This document shows, in pieces, positions 47,119 to 55,375 of a DNA stretch of 64,000 bases. Positions within the stretch are counted from its first letter, which is position 1. The number at the start of each line of letters is the position of its first letter. The stretch covers positions 1 through 64,000 of the forward strand of contig VJOU01000016.1 in the NCBI GenBank assembly GCA_007050995.1, read 5' to 3'. Made by a program: the position numbers and the translations under genes. Source of the DNA: Glycocaulis profundi (GTDB lineage Bacteria > Pseudomonadota > Alphaproteobacteria > Caulobacterales > Maricaulaceae). The notes under the pieces were generated by a model, which was given only the letters and a program-made list of their open reading frames with translations, ran no database searches and had not been told where the DNA came from.

Positions 47119-49752
47119 CTACGCCTTTTTCGCGGCGGGCTTCTTGGCGGCAGGTTTCTTCGCCGGGGTCTTTTTGGCAGGCGCTTTCTTGGCGGCCGGT
47201 TTCTTGGCCGCGGCCTTCTTGGGGGCGGCCTTTTTCGCCGGGGCCTTCTTCTTGCCGCCGCCCTTGGCCGCCTTCGCGGCGATCAGCTCGACGGCCTGCT
47301 CCATCGTGATGTCCGCAGGCTCAACGCCCTTGGGCAGGGTGGCGTTCACCTTGCCATGCTTCACGTAAGGGCCGTAACGTCCGGCCATGACCTGAACCGG
47401 CCCGCCTTCGGACGGGTGCTCGCCCAGTTCCTTGAGCGGCGCGGCGCTGGCGCCGCGTCCGCGGGGATTGGCCTTCTTGTCGGCGAGGATGGAGACCGCG
47501 CGGTTCAGGCCGACCTCGAACACCTCGTCCACGTTGGGCAGGTTCGCGTAAAGCTTGCCGTGGCGTACGAAGGGGCCGAAGCGGCCGATGCCCGCCTCGA
47601 TCATCTCGCCGTCATCGGGGTGGGCGCCGACCTGGCGGGGCAGGTCGATCAGCATGACCGCCTTGTCCAGCGAGATGTCAGCCAGATCCCAGCCCTTGGG
47701 GATGGAGCCGCGCTTGGGCTTGTCCTCGCCCTCGACCGCCATCTCCAGATAGGGGCCGAAGCGGCCGTCCTTCAGATAGATGGTCTGGCCGGTCTCGGGG
47801 TGCTCGCCCAGCGCGCCGTCGCCTTCGATGGCCGAGCCGTTCTCGCCCTGGCCGAGCTGGCGTGTGAACTTGCACTCGGGATAGTTCGAGCAGCCCACGA
47901 AGGCGCCGTGGCGGCCCAGCCGCAGCGACAGCGTGCCCTCGTTGCAGGCCGGGCAGATGCGCGGGTCCGAGCCGTCTTCGCGCTCGGGGAAGATCAGCGG
48001 CGCCAGCGCCTCGTTCATGGCGTCGATCACCTGGCCGATGCGCAGGTCGGCGATGCCTTCCACGTTGGCGGAGAAGTCCTTCCAGAACAGGCGCAGCAGC
48101 TCCTTCCAGTCCAGATCGCCCGCGCTGACCCGGTCGAGCTGGTCTTCCAGGCTGGCGGTGAAGTCATACTCCACGTAGCGGGTGAAGAAGTTCTCCAGGA
48201 AGGCGATGACGACCCGGCCCTTGTCCTCGGGCACGAAGCGTTTGTCGTCCATGCGGACGTAATCGCGGTCGCGCAGCACCGACAGGATCGAGGCGTAGGT
48301 GGAGGGGCGGCCGATGCCCAGCTCTTCCATCTTCTTGACCAGCGAGGCCTCGGTGTAGCGGGGCGGGGGCTGGGTGAAGTGCTGCTCGGCGTAGGTCTTC
48401 TCGGCTTTCGCGCCTGCGCCCTGTTCGACCTTGGGCAGGCGGGACTCGCCTTCGTCCTCCTCGTCGTCCCGGCCCTCCTGATAGAGGGCGAAGAAGCCGT
48501 CGAAGGTGACCACCGAGCCGGTCGCGCGCAGGGCGAGCGAGCCGTCGGGGTTTTCAAGGTCGATGGTGGTGCGCTCGAGCCGGGCGGCCTCCATCTGGCT
48601 GGCCATGGCCCGCTTCCAGATCAGCTCGTAGAGCCGGGCCTGATCGGATTCCAGACGCAGCGAGCCGGGCTTGCGGAAGAAGCTGGTGGGGCGGATCGCC
48701 TCGTGGGCCTCCTGCGCGTTCTTGGCTTTCGAGGCGTAGACGCGCGGCTTCTCGGGCACGTACTCGCCGCCGTAATTCTCGTCGATCACCTTGCGGGCCT
48801 GGCCCATGGCGCTCCCGTCCATGGTGACGCCGTCGGTCCGCATGTAGGTGATCAGACCGGTGGTCTCGCCGCCGATGTCGATGCCCTCGTACAGGCGCTG
48901 GGCGGTGCGCATGGTGCGCTGGGCGTCGAAGCCCAGCTTGCGCGCGGCCTCCTGCTGGAGAGTGGAGGTGGTGAAGGGCGGGGGCGGGTTGCGCTTTGTC
49001 GGCTTGGCCTCGACCGCGGCGATCTTCAGATCGGCGGTCTGGATCGCGGCCTCGGCGGCGCGGGCGCGGGCCTCCTCGCCGATGGTCAGCCGGGTGATCT
49101 TCTCGTTCTCGAATTTGGACAGCCGGGCGCGGAACGGCGCGGAGCCGCCCGAGCTGACGTCCGCCTCCACCGACCAGTATTCCTGAGGTTTGAAGCGCTC
49201 GATCTCGCCTTCGCGCTCGGTGATCAGGCGCAGCGCCACGGACTGCACCCGGCCCGCGGATTTCGCGCCGGGCAGCTTGCGCCACAGCACGGGCGACAGG
49301 GTGAAGCCCACCAGATAGTCCAGCGCGCGGCGGGCCAGATAGGCCTCCACCAGCTCCATGTCGACCTGGCGCGGATGGGCCATGGCCTCCTGGATGGCGC
49401 TCTTGGTGATCGCGTTGAAGGCCACCCGCTCGATGGTCTTGTCCTTGAGCGCCCGGCGCTTGGCCAGCGCTTCGAGAAGGTGCCAGGAGATGGCCTCGCC
49501 CTCGCGATCGGGGTCGGTGGCGAGGATCAGGCGGTCGGCGTCCTTCAGGGCGTCGGCGATGGCCTTCACCTTGGGCGCGGAGCGGGCGTCGATCTCCCAC
49601 TCCATCGCGAAATCCTCGTCGGGCCGCACCGAGCCGTCCTTGGCGGGCAGGTCGCGCACATGGCCGAAGCTGGCCAGGACGACGTAGTCCGAGCCCAGAT
49701 ACTTGTTGATGGTCTTGGCCTTGGCCGGGGATTCGACGACGACGACGTTCAT
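47119..49752 (-). CDS. topA: DNA topoisomerase I with Lys/Ala-rich tail
   Basis: An 877-residue type IA topoisomerase that relaxes negative supercoils. Toprim domain begins MNVVVVESPAKAKTINKYLG; active-site Tyr is in TGLITYMRTDGVTMDGSAM; a single zinc-ribbon (CPACNEGTLSLRLG...CSNYPEC) follows at about 590, then Toprim-like C-terminal repeats. The last roughly 45 residues are AAKKPA/APAKK repeats, a histone H1-like tail seen in several alphaproteobacterial TopA proteins. The ATG at 49752 is preferred over an upstream GTG. Confidence 0.96.
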   Translation of the reverse strand: MNVVVVESPAKAKTINKYLGSDYVVLASFGHVRDLPAKDGSVRPDEDFAMEWEIDARSAPKVKAIADALKDADRLILATDPDREGEAISWHLLEALAKRRALKDKTIERVAFNAITKSAIQEAMAHPRQVDMELVEAYLARRALDYLVGFTLSPVLWRKLPGAKSAGRVQSVALRLITEREGEIERFKPQEYWSVEADVSSGGSAPFRARLSKFENEKITRLTIGEEARARAAEAAIQTADLKIAAVEAKPTKRNPPPPFTTSTLQQEAARKLGFDAQRTMRTAQRLYEGIDIGGETTGLITYMRTDGVTMDGSAMGQARKVIDENYGGEYVPEKPRVYASKAKNAQEAHEAIRPTSFFRKPGSLRLESDQARLYELIWKRAMASQMEAARLERTTIDLENPDGSLALRATGSVVTFDGFFALYQEGRDDEEDEGESRLPKVEQGAGAKAEKTYAEQHFTQPPPRYTEASLVKKMEELGIGRPSTYASILSVLRDRDYVRMDDKRFVPEDKGRVVIAFLENFFTRYVEYDFTASLEDQLDRVSAGDLDWKELLRLFWKDFSANVEGIADLRIGQVIDAMNEALAPLIFPEREDGSDPRICPACNEGTLSLRLGRHGAFVGCSNYPECKFTRQLGQGENGSAIEGDGALGEHPETGQTIYLKDGRFGPYLEMAVEGEDKPKRGSIPKGWDLADISLDKAVMLIDLPRQVGAHPDDGEMIEAGIGRFGPFVRHGKLYANLPNVDEVFEVGLNRAVSILADKKANPRGRGASAAPLKELGEHPSEGGPVQVMAGRYGPYVKHGKVNATLPKGVEPADITMEQAVELIAAKAAKGGGKKKAPAKKAAPKKAAAKKPAAKKAPAKKTPAKKPAAKKPAAKKA

Positions 49753-49840
49753 GAAAGCGGGCACCGGTTGGCGGGAAAAAGGCGCTGGATCAGCGGCGGG
49801 CGAAAGTGGGGGCGGCCCTCAAGCCTGTCAACCGCGGCAT

Positions 49841-49875
49841 CATGGGTTGCAGCCATTAAGTTTAATCAGATAGAT
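49841..49875 (+). promoter_or_regulatory. Promoter-like region of the first small-protein gene
   Basis: TTGCAG (49847-49852), 17-base spacer, ATAGAT (49870-49875), with the palindromic ATTAA-GT-TTAAT in the spacer. It overlaps CATGGGTTGCA (49841-49851), an 11-mer also found before the second small gene at 50172. Confidence 0.5.
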
Positions 49876-49904
49876 TACACGTGATGGTAGAAAGGCTTCC
49901 TTCC

Positions 49905-50117
49905 ATGAAAGACGGCCCGGACACCCGTGGCTCCGCGGCGGACTCCGCGCGGGCGGCGGCGGACTATCTGGCGGACATGCTCGAAAGCATGGCGGTGGTG
50001 GCCCATGGCGCCAGCCTGCACAACTCCGCCGCCCTGTTCTCCGCCGCGCGGCGGATGGTCCGGCAGGAGCAGCTCTATCTGACGGGGCGGACCGCGGAAG
50101 CTGACGACGTCTCCTGA
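49905..50117 (+). CDS. Small helical protein, paralogue 1
   Basis: A 70-residue protein from ATG 49905, with AGAAAGG upstream; an ATG at 49884 would leave almost no leader after the predicted promoter. The core DYLADMLESMAVVAHGASLH then ALFSAARRMVRQEQ is predicted to be two amphipathic helices. No family recognised. It matches the neighbour at 50222 along about 37 residues. Divergent from topA. Confidence 0.65.
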   Translation: MKDGPDTRGSAADSARAAADYLADMLESMAVVAHGASLHNSAALFSAARRMVRQEQLYLTGRTAEADDVS

Positions 50118-50171
50118 TCGCATCCACAACGTCCCGTTAACCGATTCAAATGCAGGGTTGAAAAATGCCAG

Positions 50172-50182
50172 CATGGGTTGCA
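50172..50182 (+). promoter_or_regulatory. Shared 11-mer upstream of the second small-protein gene
   Basis: CATGGGTTGCA, identical to 49841-49851, 50 bases before the ATG at 50222. GGTTGC (50176-50181) can also pair with GCAACC at about 50194. Either a duplicated promoter relic or a shared regulatory element. Confidence 0.4.
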
Positions 50183-50221
50183 TGCCTGGCCTCGCAACCT
50201 GCCTTGGAGGGGCAGACATCT

Positions 50222-50401
50222 ATGGCACAGTTAGACAGGAGTGGACTTGCCCAATCGGCCTCGGCCGATGCCGTCACCGACTACATCACCGACATGCTCG
50301 CCTCTCTCGCCGAGCTGGCCGAGAAAGCGCATCTGGACGGTTATCCGCCGATGCTGCTGGCGGTGAAGACGATGGTCGAGGCGGACAGGGATGCCGCCTG
50401 A
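50222..50401 (+). CDS. Small helical protein, paralogue 2
   Basis: A 59-residue protein with a strong ribosome site (GGAGGGG) nine bases before the ATG. Core: DYITDMLASLAELAEKAHLD then MLLAVKTMVEADR. Aligned with paralogue 1, Asp-Tyr, Asp-Met-Leu, Ser, several Ala, Leu and the Met-Val pair are conserved, so the pair arose by tandem duplication. Possibly a polarity or regulatory helical hairpin, but no function can be assigned. It converges with dprA. Confidence 0.7.
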   Translation: MAQLDRSGLAQSASADAVTDYITDMLASLAELAEKAHLDGYPPMLLAVKTMVEADRDAA

Positions 50402-50421
50402 ATACTGACCGGGCGGCAGGT

Positions 50422-51540
50422 TCAGGCCGACAGCCGGACCATGCCGCCCGCTTCCATCTCACATCGCCCCGCCAGCTCCAGCTCGACCAGCGCGGCCATG
50501 ACCGCGCGCACCGGGGCGCCGGAGAGCCGGGCGAGCTCGTCCTTTGAAATCGGACTGGGCGAGAGGAGTTCCAGCACGCGCTCGCGGACCTGATCGGCCT
50601 CGCGCTCCAGCGCGTCGCCGTCGGGGCGTTCGTCCTCGTAGCTGAAGCCCGAGGGCTCGCTGAGGCCGGGGCGGGGCGCGCCTTCGAGTATCTCGATCAC
50701 ATGGTCGGCGCTCTCGACCAGGGCCGCGCCCTGGCGCAGCAGGCGGTTGGCGCCCTTTGCGCGCGGGTCCAGCGGCGAGCCGGGCACGGCCATGACCTCG
50801 CGGCCCTGCTCCAGCGCATAGCGGGCGGTGATGAGCGAGCCCGAGCGCTCGGCCGCCTCGATCACCACCACGCCCAGAGACAGGCCGGAGATGAGGCGGT
50901 TGCGGCGGGGGAAGTCGCGGGCCGAGGGGCTGTAGCCGGGCGGGGATTCGCTGACCAGCAGGCCCTGCCGGGCGATGGCGCTGTGAAGCTCGGCGTGCTC
51001 GGGGGGATAGATCGTGGCGATCCCGCCCGCCAGCGCGGCCACGGTGCCGGTCTCCAGCGCGCCGGCATGGGCCGCGCCGTCGATGCCGCGGGCGAGGCCG
51101 GAAACCACCGTCACGCCCCGCTCGCCCAGATCGCGGGCCAGCGAGCCGGCGAAGCGCAGACCCACGCCCGAGGCGCCGCGCGAGCCCACGATGGCGCAGG
51201 CGGGCCGGGCATCAGGATCGAGCGGCCCCATCACCGACAGGACGGGCGGGGGCGGGTCGAGGGCGGCGAGGGCTTTTGGGAAGTCCGGCTCGCAGGCGCA
51301 GAGCAGGCGGGCGCCGATCCGGTCGTGATGGTCGAGCTCGGCCTCGGCCTGCTCGCGCGGGACGGCGGTGAACTTCGTCTTTCCGCCGCGGCTGGCGAGG
51401 CGGGGCAGGGCGTCCAGCGCCGCGCCCGCGGTTGAAAACCGGTCGATCAGCTCGCGGAAAGTGACCGGCCCCACCCTGGAGGTGCGGGCCAGACGCAGCC
51501 AGTCGGTGCGCTCGGCGAAGCTGAGCTCCCGCCGCGTCAC
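50422..51540 (-). CDS. dprA: DNA processing protein DprA
   Basis: A 372-residue protein that protects incoming single-stranded DNA and loads RecA in natural transformation. The Rossmann core has AIVGSRGASGVGLRFAGSLA and TVVSGLARGIDGAAHAGALE, then PPGYSPSARDFPRRNRLISG. A C-terminal winged-helix (PISKDELARLSGAPVRAVMA) is present. GTG start overlapping the plsY stop. Most alphaproteobacteria carry dprA even without known competence. Confidence 0.93.
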   Translation of the reverse strand: MTRRELSFAERTDWLRLARTSRVGPVTFRELIDRFSTAGAALDALPRLASRGGKTKFTAVPREQAEAELDHHDRIGARLLCACEPDFPKALAALDPPPPVLSVMGPLDPDARPACAIVGSRGASGVGLRFAGSLARDLGERGVTVVSGLARGIDGAAHAGALETGTVAALAGGIATIYPPEHAELHSAIARQGLLVSESPPGYSPSARDFPRRNRLISGLSLGVVVIEAAERSGSLITARYALEQGREVMAVPGSPLDPRAKGANRLLRQGAALVESADHVIEILEGAPRPGLSEPSGFSYEDERPDGDALEREADQVRERVLELLSPSPISKDELARLSGAPVRAVMAALVELELAGRCEMEAGGMVRLSA

Positions 51541-52148
51541 GCGGCGGCGTCTTTCTTCTTCGCGCCGATCTTCGGCTCCTCGCCCTTCATGAGGCGGGCG
51601 ATGTTGGATTTGTGCCGCCAGTAGAGCAGCGCGGCGAGGAAGACCGCAAGAACCGCCACGTCAGGCCTGTCGAAGGCCAGCGCGAGGAGGGGCGCGGCGG
51701 CGGCGGCCACCAGGGCGCTGAGCGATGAGATGCGCGCCAGCAGCGCCATGCCCAGCCAGGTCGCGCAGACCAGAAGGCCCACCGGCCAGGCGGCGGCCAG
51801 CAGGACCCCGAGGAAGGTCGCCACGCCCTTGCCGCCCTTGAACTTCAGCCAGATCGGGAAGCAGTGGCCGAGAAAGGCCGCCCCGCCCGCCACCAGCCCG
51901 GCGGGCGTGGATACGGCGAAGGTGAAGATCAGGCAGGCCAGACCCGCCTTGCCCGAATCGAGGATCAGGGTGGCCAGCGCCAGATCCTTGCGCCCGGTGC
52001 GCAGCACGTTGGTCGCTCCGATGTTTCCCGATCCCTGCTGGCGGATGTCGCCCAGCCCCGCGAGCCTGACCAGCACCAGGCCGAACGGGATGGAGCCGAG
52101 CAGATAGCCGCCCGCGGCGGCGAGGAGGAGCAGGGGGTCGACGGTCAT
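51537..52148 (-). CDS. plsY: Glycerol-3-phosphate acyltransferase PlsY
   Basis: A 203-residue membrane enzyme transferring acyl from acyl-phosphate to glycerol-3-phosphate, the first step of phospholipid synthesis. Motifs: YLLGSIPFGLVLVRLAGLGD, GSGNIGATNVLRTGRKDLAL, and LGHCFPIWLKFKGGKGVATF. About five membrane helices; the C-terminal Lys-rich tail is cytoplasmic. Stop and start overlaps link it to dprA. Confidence 0.95.
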   Translation of the reverse strand: MTVDPLLLLAAAGGYLLGSIPFGLVLVRLAGLGDIRQQGSGNIGATNVLRTGRKDLALATLILDSGKAGLACLIFTFAVSTPAGLVAGGAAFLGHCFPIWLKFKGGKGVATFLGVLLAAAWPVGLLVCATWLGMALLARISSLSALVAAAAAPLLALAFDRPDVAVLAVFLAALLYWRHKSNIARLMKGEEPKIGAKKKDAAA

Positions 52149-52158
52149 GATCGCTATC

Positions 52159-53430
52159 TCAGGTTTCAGCCTGGTGGACTATCGCGCCTTCGACCATGGT
52201 CAGCAAGACGAGGCCGTGGAGCCTGCGGCCGGAAAAGGCGCTGGGGGCCTGGCTGACCGGTCCGTCGCGGCCATGGACCACCGGGGCCTGGGGGTCGAAG
52301 ACGATGAGGTCTGCGGGCGCGCCCTCCGCGATCCGGCCCTGCTGGACGCCCAGAAGGTCGGCGGGGCCGGAGGTGACCGGGCGGAGTGCTTCGAGCAGGC
52401 TCAGGCGGCCCTCGGCGTAGAGGGTGCACAGGGCGGGCAGCAGGGCCTCGATGCTGGCCGAACCGGGCACGGCGTCGGAGAAGGGGTTGGCCTTGGCGTC
52501 GGCGGGCAAAGCGAGGTGATCGCTGACCACCGCCTCGATCAGGCCTTCGGAGATGGCCGTGATCAGGGCCTCGCGGTCGCTCTCCGCGCGCAAAGGCGGG
52601 TCGAGGCGGTGGCGCGGATCGAACCCGCCCATGTCCACCTCGTTGAACATCAGATGGGTGGCGGGAACGCTGGCGGCGATCTCCAGCCCCCTCCGGCGCG
52701 CGGCGGCGACCGCGGCGAGCCCCTCGGCGGTGCTGACCCGGTCGAACAGGACCAGCGCGCCGGTCAGCTCGGCCAGCGCGGCGACGCGCTCGATGCCGAT
52801 GCGCTCGGACACGCCGGGGCGCACGGGCAGGCCCATGCGCACGCTCATGTCGCTCTCATGGGCGATGGTTCCGGCGCTGAGGAAGGGATCCTCCGGGCTC
52901 AGGCTCACCCAGGCGTCGAATCCGCTGGCATAGGCCAGCAGACGCCGGATCAGGCGGGTGTCGGCGATGGGGCGTCCGCCATCGCCCACCAGCCCCGCGC
53001 CCGCGCGCAGCATCAGGCCGATCTCGTTGATCTCGATGCCGTCGGAGGTGGCCAGCCCCGCGGCGGCCAGCCGGACCGGGGCGGTCAAGGCGCGCGCGGC
53101 GATCAGCTCGATATGCTCGGGCCGGCTGATCCCGGTTCCGCTCAGGGGGGAGAGGGTGATCGTGCCGATCCCCGAGGACGCGGCGGCGGCCATCAGCGTG
53201 TCCAGGCTCTCCGCGCCCGAGCCGCCTGGCTCGGCGCAGTGGGCGCGCAGATCGACTAGGGCGGGGGCGACGACCCGGCCGCGCGCGCTGACGACCTCGT
53301 CATCGGGGCCGGCGGGCAGGGCGTCGCCGATCTCGGCGATGCGACCGTCCTCGATGCGGATGTTGGCGGGGCCGTCATGGCCCGAAGCAGGATCGACGAG
53401 GCGGGCGCCGGTGATCAGGGTCGCGCTCAT
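52159..53430 (-). CDS. pyrX: Degenerate dihydroorotase-like protein PyrX
   Basis: A 423-residue amidohydrolase homologue next to pyrB. The metal site is broken: the HxH motif position reads VDLRAHCAEPGGSG (Arg62 in place of the first His, Ala66 for Arg), and the bridging Lys segment is absent. It still keeps His in VPATHLMFNEV and Asp-His in VVSDHLALPAD. In Pseudomonas, such inactive PyrX (PyrC') proteins are structural partners needed by PyrB. The ATG overlaps nothing upstream, but the pyrB stop overlaps this start (ATGA). Confidence 0.85.
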   Translation of the reverse strand: MSATLITGARLVDPASGHDGPANIRIEDGRIAEIGDALPAGPDDEVVSARGRVVAPALVDLRAHCAEPGGSGAESLDTLMAAAASSGIGTITLSPLSGTGISRPEHIELIAARALTAPVRLAAAGLATSDGIEINEIGLMLRAGAGLVGDGGRPIADTRLIRRLLAYASGFDAWVSLSPEDPFLSAGTIAHESDMSVRMGLPVRPGVSERIGIERVAALAELTGALVLFDRVSTAEGLAAVAAARRRGLEIAASVPATHLMFNEVDMGGFDPRHRLDPPLRAESDREALITAISEGLIEAVVSDHLALPADAKANPFSDAVPGSASIEALLPALCTLYAEGRLSLLEALRPVTSGPADLLGVQQGRIAEGAPADLIVFDPQAPVVHGRDGPVSQAPSAFSGRRLHGLVLLTMVEGAIVHQAET

Positions 53431-54395
53431 GGGGTGATCTCCGTGCGCTCGCCGGACCGTTCGGCGATCAGCTCCAGCACCGCCATGCGGATCGCCACGC
53501 CCGCCTCAACCTGATCGAGGATGGTCGAGCGCTCGGGGTCGTCGGCCAGCGCGCTGGTGATCTCGACGCCCCGGTTCATGGGGCCGGGATGCATGACGAG
53601 GCAGTCGGGCTGGGCCGTCTCCAGCCGGTCATGGGTCAGCCCGTAGAGCGCGGCGTACTCGCGCTCGGACGGGATCAGGCCGCCCGCCATGCGCTCGCGC
53701 TGGATGCGCAGGGTCATCACCGCGTCGCAGCCCTCCAGCGCGGCGTCCAGATCGTGGAACACCGTCGCCCCCCAGCGGTCGGCGTCGGCGGGCAGCAGGG
53801 TGGCCGGGCCGCACAGGCGGACCTCGGCGTTCAGGAGGTTCATCAAGGACACGTTCGAGCGCGCGACCCGCGAGTGCAGGATGTCGCCCACGATGGCGAT
53901 GCGCCGCCCGCCGATCTCGCCCCAGCGCCGGGTCAGGGTGAACACGTCCAGCAGGGCCTGGGTGGGGTGCTCGTGGGCGCCGTCGCCCGCATTGACGGTG
54001 GAGACGCCGGTCAGCTCGGAGAAGAACTTCGCCGCGCCGGGGCTGGAATGGCGCACCACCAGAAGGTCAGGGCGCATGGCCGCCAGCGTCTCGGCGGTGT
54101 CCGCCAGGCTCTCGCCCTTCTTGATCGAGGCGTTGCCCGCCGAGAAGTTCACCACGTCCGCGCCCAGCCGCTTTCCGGCCAGCTCGAAGCTCGCCAGCGT
54201 GCGCGTGGACGCCTCGAAGAACAGGTTGATCTGGGTCAGGCCCTTGAGGCTGGAGCCCTTCTTGTCGCGCTCGGCGTTGCGGGCCAGATGCCGCTCGGCG
54301 CGCTCGAAGATGATGCGCACGTCCAGAGGGTTGAGACCGGAAACGCCCAAGAGGTCCCTGTGGGGGAAGGCGTAGCTGAAACCGGCCTCGCTCAT
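53427..54395 (-). CDS. pyrB: Aspartate carbamoyltransferase catalytic subunit
   Basis: A 322-residue enzyme joining carbamoyl phosphate and aspartate, the committed step of pyrimidine synthesis. Motifs: INLFFEASTRTLASFELAGK (carbamoyl-phosphate site STRT), VVRHSSPGAAKFF, GDGAHEHPTQALLDVFTL and VMHPGPMNRGVEI. A GGAGCGCC ribosome site precedes the ATG at 54395. It is followed, with overlap, by the inactive dihydroorotase-like pyrX. No pyrI regulatory subunit is in the window. Confidence 0.96.
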   Translation of the reverse strand: MSEAGFSYAFPHRDLLGVSGLNPLDVRIIFERAERHLARNAERDKKGSSLKGLTQINLFFEASTRTLASFELAGKRLGADVVNFSAGNASIKKGESLADTAETLAAMRPDLLVVRHSSPGAAKFFSELTGVSTVNAGDGAHEHPTQALLDVFTLTRRWGEIGGRRIAIVGDILHSRVARSNVSLMNLLNAEVRLCGPATLLPADADRWGATVFHDLDAALEGCDAVMTLRIQRERMAGGLIPSEREYAALYGLTHDRLETAQPDCLVMHPGPMNRGVEITSALADDPERSTILDQVEAGVAIRMAVLELIAERSGERTEITP

Positions 54396-54460
54396 GGGGC
54401 GCTCCTGAAGGCTTCGCGGGGGTATAGAGGCGGGCGCGCGGACGGGCAAGCCTCGCCGCG

Positions 54461-55375
54461 TCAGAGGGATAGCGCGATTCCGACCGCGACCGGCAGCACG
54501 ATGGCGGAGATCAGCACCGACAGGGTGATCATGCCCGCGGTCAGTTCGCGCTCGCCGTCGAAGGCGTCGGCCATGGCGTAGATGTAGGCGGCCGCCGGGG
54601 CGCTGAGCGCCAGCACCAGCAGCGCGCCCAGCTCGGGCGGGAAGCCGGCCAGCCGCGCGACGAGGAGCGCCAGCGCGGCAGGCGCGACCACCCGCAGCCC
54701 CGCGCCCAGAAACAGGATCGCCACCCGCCCGCGCAGGGCGGAAAAGCGCAGGCCCGCGCCGATGGACAGCAGGATCACCGACAGCGCGCCGGACCCCACG
54801 ATGTCGATAGGCGCCTGCACGACCTCCGGCAGGGGCGGGGCGAACAGGCCCAGCGCCGCGCCCGCCACGCAGGCGAGCAGCACCGGATCGCGGCTGACCG
54901 GCTTGAGCGCCGCGCGCAGATTGCCGTCCCGGGCCAGCGCGAAGGAAAATGCGGCGGTGGCCGAGCAGATCACCAGCCCGGCGGCGACGATGGCGGCGGG
55001 TGCGGCCCCGGCGGTATCGCCGAACAGCCGGTCGGAGACGGCGAGAAAGAAAATCACGTTCCAGCAGGCCGCGACCGCCACGAGGCTGGCGCGGACCTGT
55101 CCGCCGCGCGCAAAGATACGCCCGGCGATGAAGGCCACGAGGGCGGAGGCGGCGGTCAGGCCGAAGGCGGCCAGCGCGATCCGCCCCGTGCCCGGCGCGC
55201 CCAGATCTGCGCGGGCCAGCATGATCAGGACCACCGCGGGGAACAGCACCCGATAGGTCAGCGCGTTGATCCCGCGCCAGTATTCGCCCGGCATCCAGTT
55301 GGACGCGCGGATGACATAGCCGAAGGCGATCACGACGAAGACGGGGATGAAGGCGGACAGGATCAGCGCGGTCAT
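54461..55375 (-). CDS. AEC-family membrane transporter, copy 2
   Basis: A 304-residue protein of the auxin efflux carrier/AEC family, about ten helices: IPVFVVIAFGYVIRASNWMP, GSGALSVILLSIGAGLRFSA, and APAAAYIYAMADAFDGEREL. Bacterial AEC proteins export small carboxylates or similar; the substrate is unknown. It overlaps the AEC gene before it by four bases (ATGA). The two copies are clearly related but diverged, perhaps acting as a heteromer or with separate substrates. Confidence 0.85.
   Translation of the reverse strand: MTALILSAFIPVFVVIAFGYVIRASNWMPGEYWRGINALTYRVLFPAVVLIMLARADLGAPGTGRIALAAFGLTAASALVAFIAGRIFARGGQVRASLVAVAACWNVIFFLAVSDRLFGDTAGAAPAAIVAAGLVICSATAAFSFALARDGNLRAALKPVSRDPVLLACVAGAALGLFAPPLPEVVQAPIDIVGSGALSVILLSIGAGLRFSALRGRVAILFLGAGLRVVAPAALALLVARLAGFPPELGALLVLALSAPAAAYIYAMADAFDGERELTAGMITLSVLISAIVLPVAVGIALSL

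Noticed and set aside
47119-47250. Lys/Ala repeat tail of topA as a separate repeat element or frameshift
   Set aside because: It is in frame, codon use is normal, and similar basic tails occur on alphaproteobacterial TopA proteins.
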